Assembly (NCBI GenBank): GCA_910578745.1
Contig: CAJTSN010000034.1
Coordinates: forward strand, 1,020-18,454
Direction: 5' to 3'
Length of the DNA: 17,435 nucleotides
Origin: an uncultured Bacilli bacterium
GTDB lineage: Bacteria; Bacillota_I; Bacilli_A; RF39; UBA660
Shown: positions 8,456-15,436 of the stretch, in pieces
How the letters are laid out: each line of letters starts with the position of its first letter
Numbering within the stretch: the stretch's first letter is position 1
The notes under the pieces: generated by a model
The model's input: the letters and a program-made list of their open reading frames with translations, nothing else
Told to the model about the DNA's origin: nothing
Database searches by the model: none
Made by a program: the position numbers and the translations under genes

Positions 8456-9394
8456 TGTGGCTATAAAAGTAGTTTCATCTAGAAACTCATAATTGGTTTT
8501 ATATTTTAATTCACGAATTAATCGAAATAAGGCTTCCTCTTTTGCTTTTGCTTCAATCATAATATCAATATCATAGGGCAAATGTTTTATTTGTTCAATA
8601 AAAAAAATAAATGTATCACTATCAATATAGTCATGATGAGAACGAAACTCTTTTTTTAGTTTACTTTTTGGGGAGGAAAAATGTACTTTTGGAATTTGAT
8701 TTTTCCATGTACGAAAGATCTCTTCTATATAAGGAAAGACAGAAAATCCTCCATTACATATATGATGGTGATAATCAAGTACCATAGGTGTATTTAGTTT
8801 TTGACAAAGAGAAAGCGTATCTATTACATTAAATAGTTTATCATCATTTTCAATTGCGATACATTTTCTAAGTTTCTCATCTAAAGCATAAAATTGATTT
8901 GCGAAACGTGTCATGGAATTTTCTTTACCAAAAGTAGAAGAACCAATATGTAATAAAATGAGTTTCTCTTGAATAGAGAGCATATCTAATAAATTGTAGT
9001 GATATTCTAAACTTTTTATGGTAGATGTGAGTACTTCTTTTCTTGTGCTATTTAAAATGGTGTATTGATCAGGATGAAAACTGATACGCATTTTATTTTC
9101 TTTTATGATTTTTATGATTTTTTCGTATTCTAGATGAAAAGCCGTTGTATAATTAAAGTCAAAATTTTCTGTAGTTACAAGGGGAATGAGAGCCGAAGAT
9201 AAACGAAATACATGTATATTATTTTTAGCGTTGTAACGTAAGATTTCTTCTAAATGCATCAAATTAGAATGAACAATATTCTTCCACTTTTCAAAAGCAT
9301 CTATATCCGTTTTGAATTTGGAAAGAGGGTAGGGAGTCGAAGATGTAATGGGTAATGTTTTGCTTAAACAAGCATATCCTAGTCTTATTTTCAT
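8453..9394 (-). CDS. uvsE: UV damage endonuclease UvsE/UVDE, 313 aa
   Basis: This is a TIM-barrel, metal-dependent endonuclease that nicks DNA 5' to UV photoproducts, starting excision repair without UvrABC. Family signatures are visible: RLGYAC at the N-terminus (4-9), RLSSALIPL (64-72), SFHPDQYT (105-112), LLHIG (147-151), AIENDD (180-185), DYHHH (207-211), KVHFS (236-240) and IEAKAKE (280-286). Likely metal ligands are His107, His149, Glu182, Asp207, His210, Lys236 (carboxylated in the Thermus enzyme), His238, His254 and Glu281. Gln110-Tyr111 match the lesion-probing Gln-Tyr pair. By my alignment from memory, the positions of Thermus Asn10 and His69 are Ser11 and Thr75 here, which is unusual. 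The ATG is preceded by AAGGTGA (minus strand, 9399-9405). The gene converges on the ABC operon and seems to be monocistronic. Confidence 0.92.
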   Translation of the reverse strand: MKIRLGYACLSKTLPITSSTPYPLSKFKTDIDAFEKWKNIVHSNLMHLEEILRYNAKNNIHVFRLSSALIPLVTTENFDFNYTTAFHLEYEKIIKIIKENKMRISFHPDQYTILNSTRKEVLTSTIKSLEYHYNLLDMLSIQEKLILLHIGSSTFGKENSMTRFANQFYALDEKLRKCIAIENDDKLFNVIDTLSLCQKLNTPMVLDYHHHICNGGFSVFPYIEEIFRTWKNQIPKVHFSSPKSKLKKEFRSHHDYIDSDTFIFFIEQIKHLPYDIDIMIEAKAKEEALFRLIRELKYKTNYEFLDETTFIAT

Positions 9395-9549
9395 AGAGTC
9401 ACCTTATTTTTAATATAAAAAAAAACGTGGAGTTTATACATGATTTATGACTTAAAAATAGTATCTATGAACATTTCTTCCTACATGTAAGGAAGATAAA
9501 GGACTTTGAACCATTCTAAAACTTTAAGATGAAATCCAATAACGATTCT

Positions 9550-9767
9550 TCATTTTTTATGACTTTTTGTCTTATTATAGACTCTATTTATTCCTATAGT
9601 TACAGAAATCTCACTTGTACTCATTTATAAGAGAATAAAATATCTTCATTCTTCGCTATTTGGTCATTTAACTTCTTCTGGACATGTAAGATATTGATAG
9701 TATACACTTGATCAATATGTAAATTCAAAAGTTCTCTTTCTTTTTCGATTCCGTTCTTATATTTTTC
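9550..9767 (-). pseudogene. Possible remnant of a small minus-strand coding sequence
   Basis: Two consecutive open segments look protein-like but lack a proper start. Segment one (9767 down to 9621) reads 48 codons, including ERELLNLHIDQVYTINILHV and QKKLNDQIAKNEDIL, then a stop. It is preceded by an in-frame TAA with no start codon or ribosome binding site. Segment two begins with an ATG overlapping that stop (9624) and reads MSTSEISVTIGINRVYNKTK, ending at 9550. The heptad-like first segment resembles the coiled-coil part of small phage or regulator proteins, but I cannot name a family. In AT-rich DNA, 48 open codons can also occur by chance. Confidence 0.2.
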
Positions 9768-9819
9768 TTATCGTCTAAAATGGGTTATTTTCGTTTTGTA
9801 AGATGTCTATTTAAAAAAA

Positions 9820-9847
9820 TTGTGATAAGGAGTATACTATATAAAAT
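9820..9847 (+). promoter_or_regulatory. Possible promoter of the 267-aa gene
   Basis: TTGTGA (9820-9825) and TAAAAT (9842-9847) have a 16-nt spacer. An overlapping TATACT (9833-9838) is a good -10 box but has no -35 partner at the right distance. A start near 9854 would leave about 45 nt of leader before the gene. Confidence 0.35.
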
Positions 9848-9898
9848 AGTTGAATGATGTGTATTATAAAAATGATCGATGACTTGGGAGGTTTACGA

Positions 9899-10702
9899 AT
9901 GGATGAATTGGAATATAGGAATTTTATGAAAAGATATGATAGATTTAAGAAAAATAATTTGCCAACTCCCTTTTGGGACGAAGAAAGGCAGACTTTAGAA
10001 TATGTATATTTTTATCATACAAGATCAAATTTGAATTATGAAGAAAAAGAACGAGAAGTACATTCTAGACTTTCTGAAGCTTTAGGCCAGATTGCTTTTA
10101 CAGGATTTTATTATTCATTTACGGATAAACATATCGTGAGTTGGAAAGATGAAAATGGGAAATTTAAACAAAAAACCGTTATTGGACATAGCCATGCTCA
10201 TTCGTTTGAAGAAGTTGTAGAAGCTCTTTATGATTCTCCAGAATCTTTTCATATAGCGAAAGAGGAGGAACAATATTATAGTAAACAAGAACTTGAATAT
10301 TTAAAACGTGTTCAAAAATATTTATTATTTATTGGAATGAAAGATTTAGAAACATCAAAAAAACCCATTAGTAGATATAGAAATAAGATACATTCTAAAT
10401 ATGAGAAAGCTTATATCTATAAATATAGTGATGAAACGATAAGGGATATATTAAATGGAAAGAGAGATTTTAGAGCAATCGATTGGTATTTAGAATATTC
10501 AGGGAATAATAAAACGTATAAACCGAAAGAATATCAAGCCTTAATAGTGGATAAAGATGAAAATTTTAAAATGTTTATAGAATTTACTCATGAAGAAGTA
10601 AAGTTTTATAAGGACGTAAAAAAAATATATAAAAGAGAAGATTTAAAAGATGATGACAAGCTTATAATTTATCATTTTAAAATAATAGAGGTCTTTGATT
10701 AA
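9899..10702 (+). CDS. Hypothetical protein, 267 aa
   Basis: I do not recognise this protein. I chose ATG 9899 because GGGAGG (9886-9891) lies 7 nt before it. An upstream in-frame ATG at 9854 would add 15 residues but has no ribosome binding site. The product has no signal peptide or TM segment and is rich in Lys, Glu and Tyr. Visible features are an aromatic N-terminal part (LEYVYFYHTRSNL at 33-45), a segment around TGFYYSF (68-74), the His-rich motif IGHSHAHSFEEVVEAL (95-110), a charged helix (121-142), a basic middle (152-176) and an acidic/basic C-terminus. The His cluster H97-x-H99-x-H101 could bind metal, but this is only a guess. The gene stands alone: divergent from uvsE, no close downstream partner and no clear terminator after the stop. 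Confidence 0.8.
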   Translation: MDELEYRNFMKRYDRFKKNNLPTPFWDEERQTLEYVYFYHTRSNLNYEEKEREVHSRLSEALGQIAFTGFYYSFTDKHIVSWKDENGKFKQKTVIGHSHAHSFEEVVEALYDSPESFHIAKEEEQYYSKQELEYLKRVQKYLLFIGMKDLETSKKPISRYRNKIHSKYEKAYIYKYSDETIRDILNGKRDFRAIDWYLEYSGNNKTYKPKEYQALIVDKDENFKMFIEFTHEEVKFYKDVKKIYKREDLKDDDKLIIYHFKIIEVFD

Positions 10703-10861
10703 TTTTATATTTATATTACAATATTATTTTTTAATTTCTTTTTCTAAAAATTCAAAAAAGTTAAAAATGGTTAGAAATTTTGTTATAAAATCTAAAAATA
10801 TTTTTTTATAAAAGTGTATAAAAAATAGGGAAATGGTTATTCTAACAATGAAAAATAGAAC

Positions 10862-10952
10862 ATGTTTACATGAAAGTTACAGAATTCGACAAATTTTTTA
10901 AATAGTTATTGACTAGTATGAAATTTTTGTGATAGACTAATATTGTAAACAT
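10862..10952. repeat. 9-bp inverted repeat bracketing the pilin promoter
   Basis: ATGTTTACA (10862-10870) and its exact reverse complement TGTAAACAT (10944-10952) flank the predicted promoter of the prepilin gene. The second copy falls at the expected transcription start. A dimeric repressor with DNA looping is one possible reading. In AT-rich sequence, chance cannot be excluded. Confidence 0.35.
10909..10938 (+). promoter_or_regulatory. Promoter of the prepilin gene
   Basis: TTGACT (10909-10914) and TAGACT (10933-10938) have an 18-nt spacer. They lie 30 nt before the ATG, which is preceded by a strong AGGAGGAG at 10953-10960. Confidence 0.6.
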
Positions 10953-10968
10953 AGGAGGAGAAAGATTT

Positions 10969-11514
10969 ATGAAGAAAAATGCAAAAGGTTTTACACTAAT
11001 TGAATTATTAGCCGTTATCGTTATCTTAGCTGTTATCGCTTTAATTGCGACTCCAACAATACTAAGTATGATTGATAAGTCAAGAAAAGGTGCTGCAGAA
11101 CAAAGTATGTTAGCGTATGTTAATACAATTGAAAAAGAATTATTATTAGATAATATGGAACATTCAACTTTACAATTTGGTATTTTTGATATTACAGGAC
11201 CAAGAGCTATCACACTTAGAAAAGCAGATGGTACTACTGGAAATAATCCAGTTAATCTAGAAATCAAAGGTGATTCACCAGTAAAAACTGGAGATCCTGC
11301 TAATTATGATGGACAATATATCTATGTTGATGATCAAGGATTTGTAGTACAAGCTGAGTTAAAATTTAGTTCATACTATATTATTTATCACTACGATGTA
11401 AATTCACAAAGTGCTAAAGACGTTGTAATGTGTTCTTCAACTAAAGGATTTGATGCAGCAAGAACAGGTGAATGTTCAGGATTTGCTTCTAAATTAGAAC
11501 CAGCAACTCCATAA
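10969..11514 (+). CDS. Type IV pilin-like/pseudopilin protein, 181 aa
   Basis: This is a surface or secretion pseudopilin. It has a textbook class III signal: a short basic leader MKKNAKG, the prepilin peptidase site G7|F8, then FTLIELLAVIVILAVIALIA (8-27), the hydrophobic assembly helix. Glu12 is the conserved Glu5 of the mature protein. The soluble part (about 35-181) has an ITLRKADG stretch, a YDGQYIYVDDQG beta region (113-124) and two cysteines, C155 and C169, that could form a disulfide-bonded loop as in many pilins. The gene has its own strong ribosome binding site, promoter and terminator, and no assembly ATPase, platform protein or prepilin peptidase is nearby. It is therefore an orphan pilin gene that must use machinery encoded elsewhere. 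Which system it serves (T4P, DNA uptake or secretion) cannot be told. Confidence 0.92.
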   Translation: MKKNAKGFTLIELLAVIVILAVIALIATPTILSMIDKSRKGAAEQSMLAYVNTIEKELLLDNMEHSTLQFGIFDITGPRAITLRKADGTTGNNPVNLEIKGDSPVKTGDPANYDGQYIYVDDQGFVVQAELKFSSYYIIYHYDVNSQSAKDVVMCSSTKGFDAARTGECSGFASKLEPATP

Positions 11515-11530
11515 TAATTCGATTGAACCT

Positions 11531-11553
11531 AACTGACATTTGTCAGTTTTTTC
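11531..11553 (+). terminator. Rho-independent terminator of the prepilin gene
   Basis: AACTGAC (11531-11537), loop ATTT, GTCAGTT (11542-11548), then TTTT. The stem is a perfect 7 bp, 17 nt after the stop codon. Confidence 0.85.
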
Positions 11554-11554
11554 T

Positions 11555-11582
11555 TTGCTTTTTTTTCTTTTTTTAGTATAAT
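11555..11582 (+). promoter_or_regulatory. Promoter of nifJ
   Basis: TTGCTT (11555-11560) and a consensus TATAAT (11577-11582) have a 16-nt spacer that is almost all T. The promoter sits immediately after the prepilin terminator, and the ATG at 11620 has a GAGG about 9 nt upstream. The perfect -10 box fits a well-expressed central-metabolism gene. Confidence 0.7.
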
Positions 11583-11619
11583 GTATACTAAGAGAGAATA
11601 GGAAAAGAGGAAGATAAGA

Positions 11620-14600
11620 ATGAAGAGGGTAATGACAGTTGATGGAAATGAAGCTTGTAGTTATACAGCCTATATGTTTACAGAAGTATCAGGCATTTAT
11701 CCAATTACGCCATCTAGTCCTATGGCGGAGCATATTGATGAATGGAGTAGTCAAAATCGAAAAAATATTTTTAATGACACAGTAAAAGTAATTGAGATGC
11801 AAAGTGAGGCAGGAGCAGCGGGAATGGTGCATGGTTCTTTACAAGCTGGTTTACTTACAACAACTTTTACTGCGAGCCAAGGCTTATTATTAATGATACC
11901 CAATATGTATAAAATGGCAGGGGAGATGCTTCCTTGTGTCATTCATGTTGCCGCTCGTTCTTTAGCGAGTCATGCTTTATCCATTTTTGGGGATCATCAA
12001 GATATTTATGCAACCCGTATGACCGGATTTTGTATGCTTGCATCTTCCTCTGTACAGGATGCGACTTATCTTGCTGCTGTGGCTCATTTAGCTGCTATAA
12101 AATCGAGTTTACCTTTTCTGCATTTTTTTGATGGTTTTCGAACAAGTCATGAAATTGATAAAATTGAAGTTTTAGATATGGAAGATATAAAGGGTTTGGT
12201 TGATTACGAGGCAATAGAACGATTTAGAAATAAGGCCTTAAATCCATTAAAACCAGAAATAAAAGGAACTGCACAAAATGATGACATTTATTTTCAGGCT
12301 TTAGAAGTAAGAAATTCGTTCTATGATGAAGTTCCTTTGATTGTAGAATCTTATATGAAAAAAATCAATGATTTAGCAAATACAGACTATAAACTATTTA
12401 ATTATTATGGAGATCCTGCTGCCAAATATTTAATTGTCGCTATGGGATCGGTCTGTGAAACAATTAAAGAGACCATTGATGAACTTGGGGGAGAAATTGG
12501 ACTGGTAGAAGTACATTTATATAGACCTTTTGATGTAAAAGCCCTTAAAAAGGCAATTCCAGCAACGACTGTAAATATTGCCGTATTGGATAGAACGAAA
12601 GAACCTGGAAGTCTAGGAGAACCTCTTTATTTAGATGTTGTAGCCGCTTTAAAGGATACAAAAATTCATGTGGTGGGAGGAAGATATGGACTATCTTCTA
12701 AAAATACACCTCCATCAAGTATTAAAGCGGTTTACGCTATGTTACAAAGTGGATTAAAACAAAAATTTACGATTGGAATTGATGATGATGTGACCCATCT
12801 TAGTTTGAAAGAAGAGCCTTTTAAGGTGAGGTTGCATGATGAATTTTTAATTTATGGATATGGATCAGATGGTATGGTTAGTGCTGGAAAGTCTTTGATT
12901 AAATTGGTAGGAGAAAATACAGAAAAATATGTACAAGGTTATTTTCAATACGATTCAAAAAAATCAGGTGGTGTTACAGTAGGGCATCTGCGCTTTTCAG
13001 ATAAAAGGATTCGTTCAACTTATTATGTAGAAAATCCACGAGTTGTCGTTGTAACCAAAGATACTTATATCTCTTCTTTTGATACCATCTCGAATATCCA
13101 AGAAAATGGAATTTATCTTGTCAATACAGCAAAAAGTGAAGAAGAATTTAAAAGGAGTATTCCTGATAATTTAAAAAATATCTTAATTACGAAACATGTA
13201 AAAGTGTATACGATTCATGCCTATGAACTTGCTCGTAAAGTAGGACTTCAAAATAAGATTAGTATGATTATGGAAAGTGTGATTCTATCTTTATCTGGTT
13301 TACTTGATATAGACAAGGCAAAAGAAAAATTAAAAGAGTATATTCATGAGAAATTTTTTAAAAAAGGACCAAAAGCAATCAAGGCCAATGAAGAGGCAAT
13401 TGATTTAGCTTTCCAATATATTAAAGAGATAAAGTTCGATGATGAAATCTTATTTCCAGAAGAGGAAAAGGAAATGAGTGTATTTGAAACGATGACAAAA
13501 AGAAAAGGAGATACATTAAAAACAACAGCGTTTCTAAATAGACCAGATGGCACATTTTCTTGTGGTACTGCAAAGAAAGAAAAAAGATGTATTAGTGATA
13601 TTGTACCAAAATGGATAGCAAGCAATTGTATCGAATGCAATCAATGTTCTTTTATTTGTCCACATGGCGTGATTCGTCCCTTTTTACTAGATGAAGAGGA
13701 ATATAAGAAAAGTCCTACCTATATTCAAGAAAGATGCATTTTACCAACTCATACAGAATTAAAAAAATACCACTACATTTTAGGTATTTCTGTAGCGGAT
13801 TGTACAGGTTGTGGTTTATGTATGGAGCATTGTCCAGGAAAAAAAGATGGAAAAGCATTAGTTTCTTCTTTACTTGATTTAGAACTAAAAGAGAATAATC
13901 AGAAAATATTTAATTATTTGACAGAAAATATAACGGAAAAAAAGGAAATTGATAAAACCATTATTTCTGGAACTCAGTTCGTTCAACCTAAATTTGCATT
14001 TTCAGGAGCATGTGCGGGTTGTGGGGAGACCGCCTATATTAAACTTTTAACACAATTATTTGGAGAAAAATTAATGATTGCGAATGCCACGGGTTGTTCT
14101 TCTATTTATGGAGGATCGGTTCCATCGATGCCTTATACTGTTCCTTGGGCGAATTCTCTTTTTGAAGATAATGCAGAATATGGGTATGGGTTACTCATAG
14201 GAAATAAAGTTCTTAAAGAACGTATCGCGTATATTATGGAAGAAAATATAGAAAGCGAGAATAAAGAATATTATCAGAAATGGTTACAAAATTCAGAGGA
14301 TTATGAAATAACAAAAGAGGTGTACGATCATTTAAATTATGATTTGGCCCCTAAAGAGTTAAGTGAATTGAAAGAATATATCGTAGCACGTAGCGTTTGG
14401 ACAATTGGTGGAGATGGCTGGGCATACGATATTGGTTATTCTGGAATCGATCATGTACTAGCTAGTAATGATGATGTAAATATCTTGGTTTTAGATAGTC
14501 AAGTTTATTCGAACACAGGTGGTCAATCTTCTAAGGCAAGTCCTAAAGGAGCTATTGCGGCTTTTGCAACAAGTGGAAAGAAAACAAATAAGAAAGATTT

Positions 14601-15030
14601 AGCGAAAATGGCGCTTGCCTATCCAAATGTTTATGTAGCGCAAGTATCTATTGGTTATAATATGCAACAAGTTGTACGGGCATTTCATGAAGCTGAACGT
14701 CATAAAGGCCCATCGATTATTATTGCTTATACCCCTTGCATTTCTCATGGAATTGAGGGAGGAATGGTCAATGCAGTACAAATGGAAAAATTAGCCGTTG
14801 CTTGTGGCTATTTCCCAGTATTTCGTTATAATCCAGATCAACAAGAGTTTTCCTTAGATGCAAAAAGGGTTGATTTTGATCAGTATGAGGACTTCTTAGA
14901 AAAACAGACAAGATATAAGATGCTGAAAGTGATTAACAAAGAACATGCAGAGGAATTATTAGAAGACCAAAAAAAGGATGCAATGGCACGTTATAATGAT
15001 TACGTAAGACGCAGTGAAACTGTAAAATAG
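11620..15030 (+). CDS. nifJ: Pyruvate:ferredoxin (flavodoxin) oxidoreductase, single chain, 1136 aa
   Basis: This cytoplasmic enzyme converts pyruvate, CoA and oxidised ferredoxin to acetyl-CoA, CO2 and reduced ferredoxin, the core of anaerobic energy metabolism. Domains in order: the pyruvate-binding N-terminal domain (YPITPSSPMAEH at 27-38, with active-site Thr30, Glu63 and Arg113); the transketolase-C-like domain (VEVHLYRPFD at 296-305); the gamma domain (about 410-600); a two-[4Fe-4S] ferredoxin domain with C670/C673/C676/C680 and C728/C731/C734/C738; and the thiamine-diphosphate domain with GDGWAYD (931-937) and SNTGGQS (964-970). The proximal cluster ligands are C798, C801, C826 and the distant C1040. 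All catalytic and cluster residues are present. At 1136 aa it is shorter than the Desulfovibrio africanus enzyme (about 1230 aa), consistent with lacking that enzyme's C-terminal protective domain. It is transcribed alone. Confidence 0.97.
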   Translation: MKRVMTVDGNEACSYTAYMFTEVSGIYPITPSSPMAEHIDEWSSQNRKNIFNDTVKVIEMQSEAGAAGMVHGSLQAGLLTTTFTASQGLLLMIPNMYKMAGEMLPCVIHVAARSLASHALSIFGDHQDIYATRMTGFCMLASSSVQDATYLAAVAHLAAIKSSLPFLHFFDGFRTSHEIDKIEVLDMEDIKGLVDYEAIERFRNKALNPLKPEIKGTAQNDDIYFQALEVRNSFYDEVPLIVESYMKKINDLANTDYKLFNYYGDPAAKYLIVAMGSVCETIKETIDELGGEIGLVEVHLYRPFDVKALKKAIPATTVNIAVLDRTKEPGSLGEPLYLDVVAALKDTKIHVVGGRYGLSSKNTPPSSIKAVYAMLQSGLKQKFTIGIDDDVTHLSLKEEPFKVRLHDEFLIYGYGSDGMVSAGKSLIKLVGENTEKYVQGYFQYDSKKSGGVTVGHLRFSDKRIRSTYYVENPRVVVVTKDTYISSFDTISNIQENGIYLVNTAKSEEEFKRSIPDNLKNILITKHVKVYTIHAYELARKVGLQNKISMIMESVILSLSGLLDIDKAKEKLKEYIHEKFFKKGPKAIKANEEAIDLAFQYIKEIKFDDEILFPEEEKEMSVFETMTKRKGDTLKTTAFLNRPDGTFSCGTAKKEKRCISDIVPKWIASNCIECNQCSFICPHGVIRPFLLDEEEYKKSPTYIQERCILPTHTELKKYHYILGISVADCTGCGLCMEHCPGKKDGKALVSSLLDLELKENNQKIFNYLTENITEKKEIDKTIISGTQFVQPKFAFSGACAGCGETAYIKLLTQLFGEKLMIANATGCSSIYGGSVPSMPYTVPWANSLFEDNAEYGYGLLIGNKVLKERIAYIMEENIESENKEYYQKWLQNSEDYEITKEVYDHLNYDLAPKELSELKEYIVARSVWTIGGDGWAYDIGYSGIDHVLASNDDVNILVLDSQVYSNTGGQSSKASPKGAIAAFATSGKKTNKKDLAKMALAYPNVYVAQVSIGYNMQQVVRAFHEAERHKGPSIIIAYTPCISHGIEGGMVNAVQMEKLAVACGYFPVFRYNPDQQEFSLDAKRVDFDQYEDFLEKQTRYKMLKVINKEHAEELLEDQKKDAMARYNDYVRRSETVK

Positions 15031-15044
15031 GGTGTAAAATGAAG

Positions 15045-15082
15045 AAAAAAAAGAGATATTGTGACATAATATTTCTTTTTTT
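15045..15082 (+). terminator. Rho-independent terminator of nifJ
   Basis: The 5' arm is AAAAAAGAGATATT (15047-15060), the loop GTGACAT, and the 3' arm AATATTTCTTTTTT (15068-15081). This gives 14 pairs including one G-U, followed by T. The loop and tail also hold the -35 and -10 boxes of a putative downstream promoter. Confidence 0.75.
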
Positions 15083-15087
15083 ATGAT
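15059..15087 (+). promoter_or_regulatory. Putative promoter of the nifJ-der intergenic RNA
   Basis: TTGTGA (15059-15064) and TATGAT (15082-15087) have an ideal 17-nt spacer. The -35 box begins at the end of the 5' arm and runs into the loop of the nifJ terminator hairpin. The predicted start near 15095 coincides with the base of a 5' hairpin. Confidence 0.5.
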
Positions 15088-15116
15088 ATATTTATATTGT
15101 CCAATAGGAACAATAA

Positions 15117-15204
15117 CTGAGATAAGTTTCATATGGGATAAAAAGGGTAAAAAAAATAGAAACTGTCCCCCCTGAGAACAGTTTCATAAAAGAATAAAAA
15201 GGGG
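15117..15204 (+). repeat. Imperfect direct repeat inside the candidate RNA
   Basis: Copy 1 (15117-15147) and copy 2 (15172-15204) start exactly 55 nt apart. Both read CTGAGA, two variable bases, AGTTTCATA, a 4-5 nt variable part, then ATAAAAAGGG. The first 17 positions differ at only two bases. The single GAAACT element at 15159 lies between the copies and is complementary to AGTTTC in both. Confidence 0.7.
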
Positions 15205-15273
15205 TTGGCTAGTGTGATACTAGCACCAATTCAGATAAAAGGTTTTCCGAATTGGTGATTTATATATTAACCG

Positions 15274-15303
15274 AAAAGAGTTAAATTGTCAATTCTTTTT
15301 TTT
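15274..15303 (+). terminator. Terminator of the candidate RNA
   Basis: AAAAGAGTT (15274-15282), loop AAATTGTC, AATTCTTTT (15291-15299; 9 pairs with one G-U), then a T run to 15303. It is AU-rich like the other terminators in this window, and it lies upstream of the der promoter. Confidence 0.6.
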
Positions 15304-15361
15304 ATAAAATTAAAAAAAATTGGATAAAAATGTATTTTTTAAGGAAAACAAGTAAAAACAG

Positions 15362-15390
15362 TTGAGAGCAACATAAAAAAATGCTACAAT
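15362..15390 (+). promoter_or_regulatory. Promoter of der
   Basis: TTGAGA (15362-15367) and TACAAT (15385-15390) have a 17-nt spacer. A start near 15397 gives a leader of about 40 nt. Confidence 0.7.
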
Positions 15391-15436
15391 AAAGTGACTC
15401 ATTTTGACTGAATCTATATTTTTAGGAGGTGAAAAC

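Larger units (their letters stand above)
9395..9898. other. Long gene-poor spacer between divergent uvsE and the 267-aa gene
   Basis: This 504-nt spacer holds no intact gene that I can support. Near uvsE there is a run of nine A (9417-9425). The middle part has protein-like but interrupted minus-strand reading frames, listed separately. The last 80 nt hold the probable promoter and ribosome binding site of the plus-strand gene at 9899. I see no structured RNA or strong repeat here. Confidence 0.5.
15095..15303 (+). ncRNA. Candidate structured non-coding RNA (~209 nt)
   Basis: There is no reading frame here, but there are five well-formed helices in order. (1) A 5' hairpin, ATTGTCC (15096-15102) with GGAACAAT (15107-15114, one bulged A). 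(2) GAAACTGT (15159-15166) with ACAGTTTC (15178-15185), perfect 8 bp, with a CCCCCC-starting loop. (3) GCTAGT (15208-15213) with ACTAGC (15219-15224). (4) CACCAATTC (15224-15232) with GAATTGGTG (15249-15257), perfect 9 bp. (5) A terminator hairpin at 15274-15303. The C-rich loop of helix 2 can pair with GGGG at 15201-15204 to form a pseudoknot. der has its own promoter further down, so this looks like an independent transcript and not a der leader. I could not match it to 6S RNA, SRP RNA, tmRNA, RNase P or a known riboswitch by eye, but a divergent member of a known class remains possible. Confidence 0.5.

Noticed and set aside
9854..9898. Upstream ATGs for the 267-aa gene
   Set aside because: No ribosome binding site lies before them, while GGGAGG is well spaced for ATG 9899.
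10703..10760. Terminator after the 267-aa gene
   Set aside because: Only weak A/T palindromes (ATAT-TACA-ATAT) are present before the T-rich stretch; not good enough to call.
11751..14781. Several short frames opposite or overlapping nifJ
   Set aside because: They are antisense or alternate-frame shadows of a fully intact, conserved enzyme.
15040..15087. Tiny plus-strand frame starting MKKKKRYCDIIF after nifJ
   Set aside because: It is just the nifJ terminator hairpin read as codons; there is no ribosome binding site and it has only about 15 codons.
15117..15257. CTGAGA plus hairpins suggesting a TPP riboswitch
   Set aside because: The rest of the TPP core (the CCUGAUCUGG and GCGUAGGGA parts) is absent, and der is not a thiamine gene.
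15404..15436. TTG start for der at 15404
   Set aside because: A strong AGGAGGTG directly before ATG 15437 and normal family length favour the ATG.
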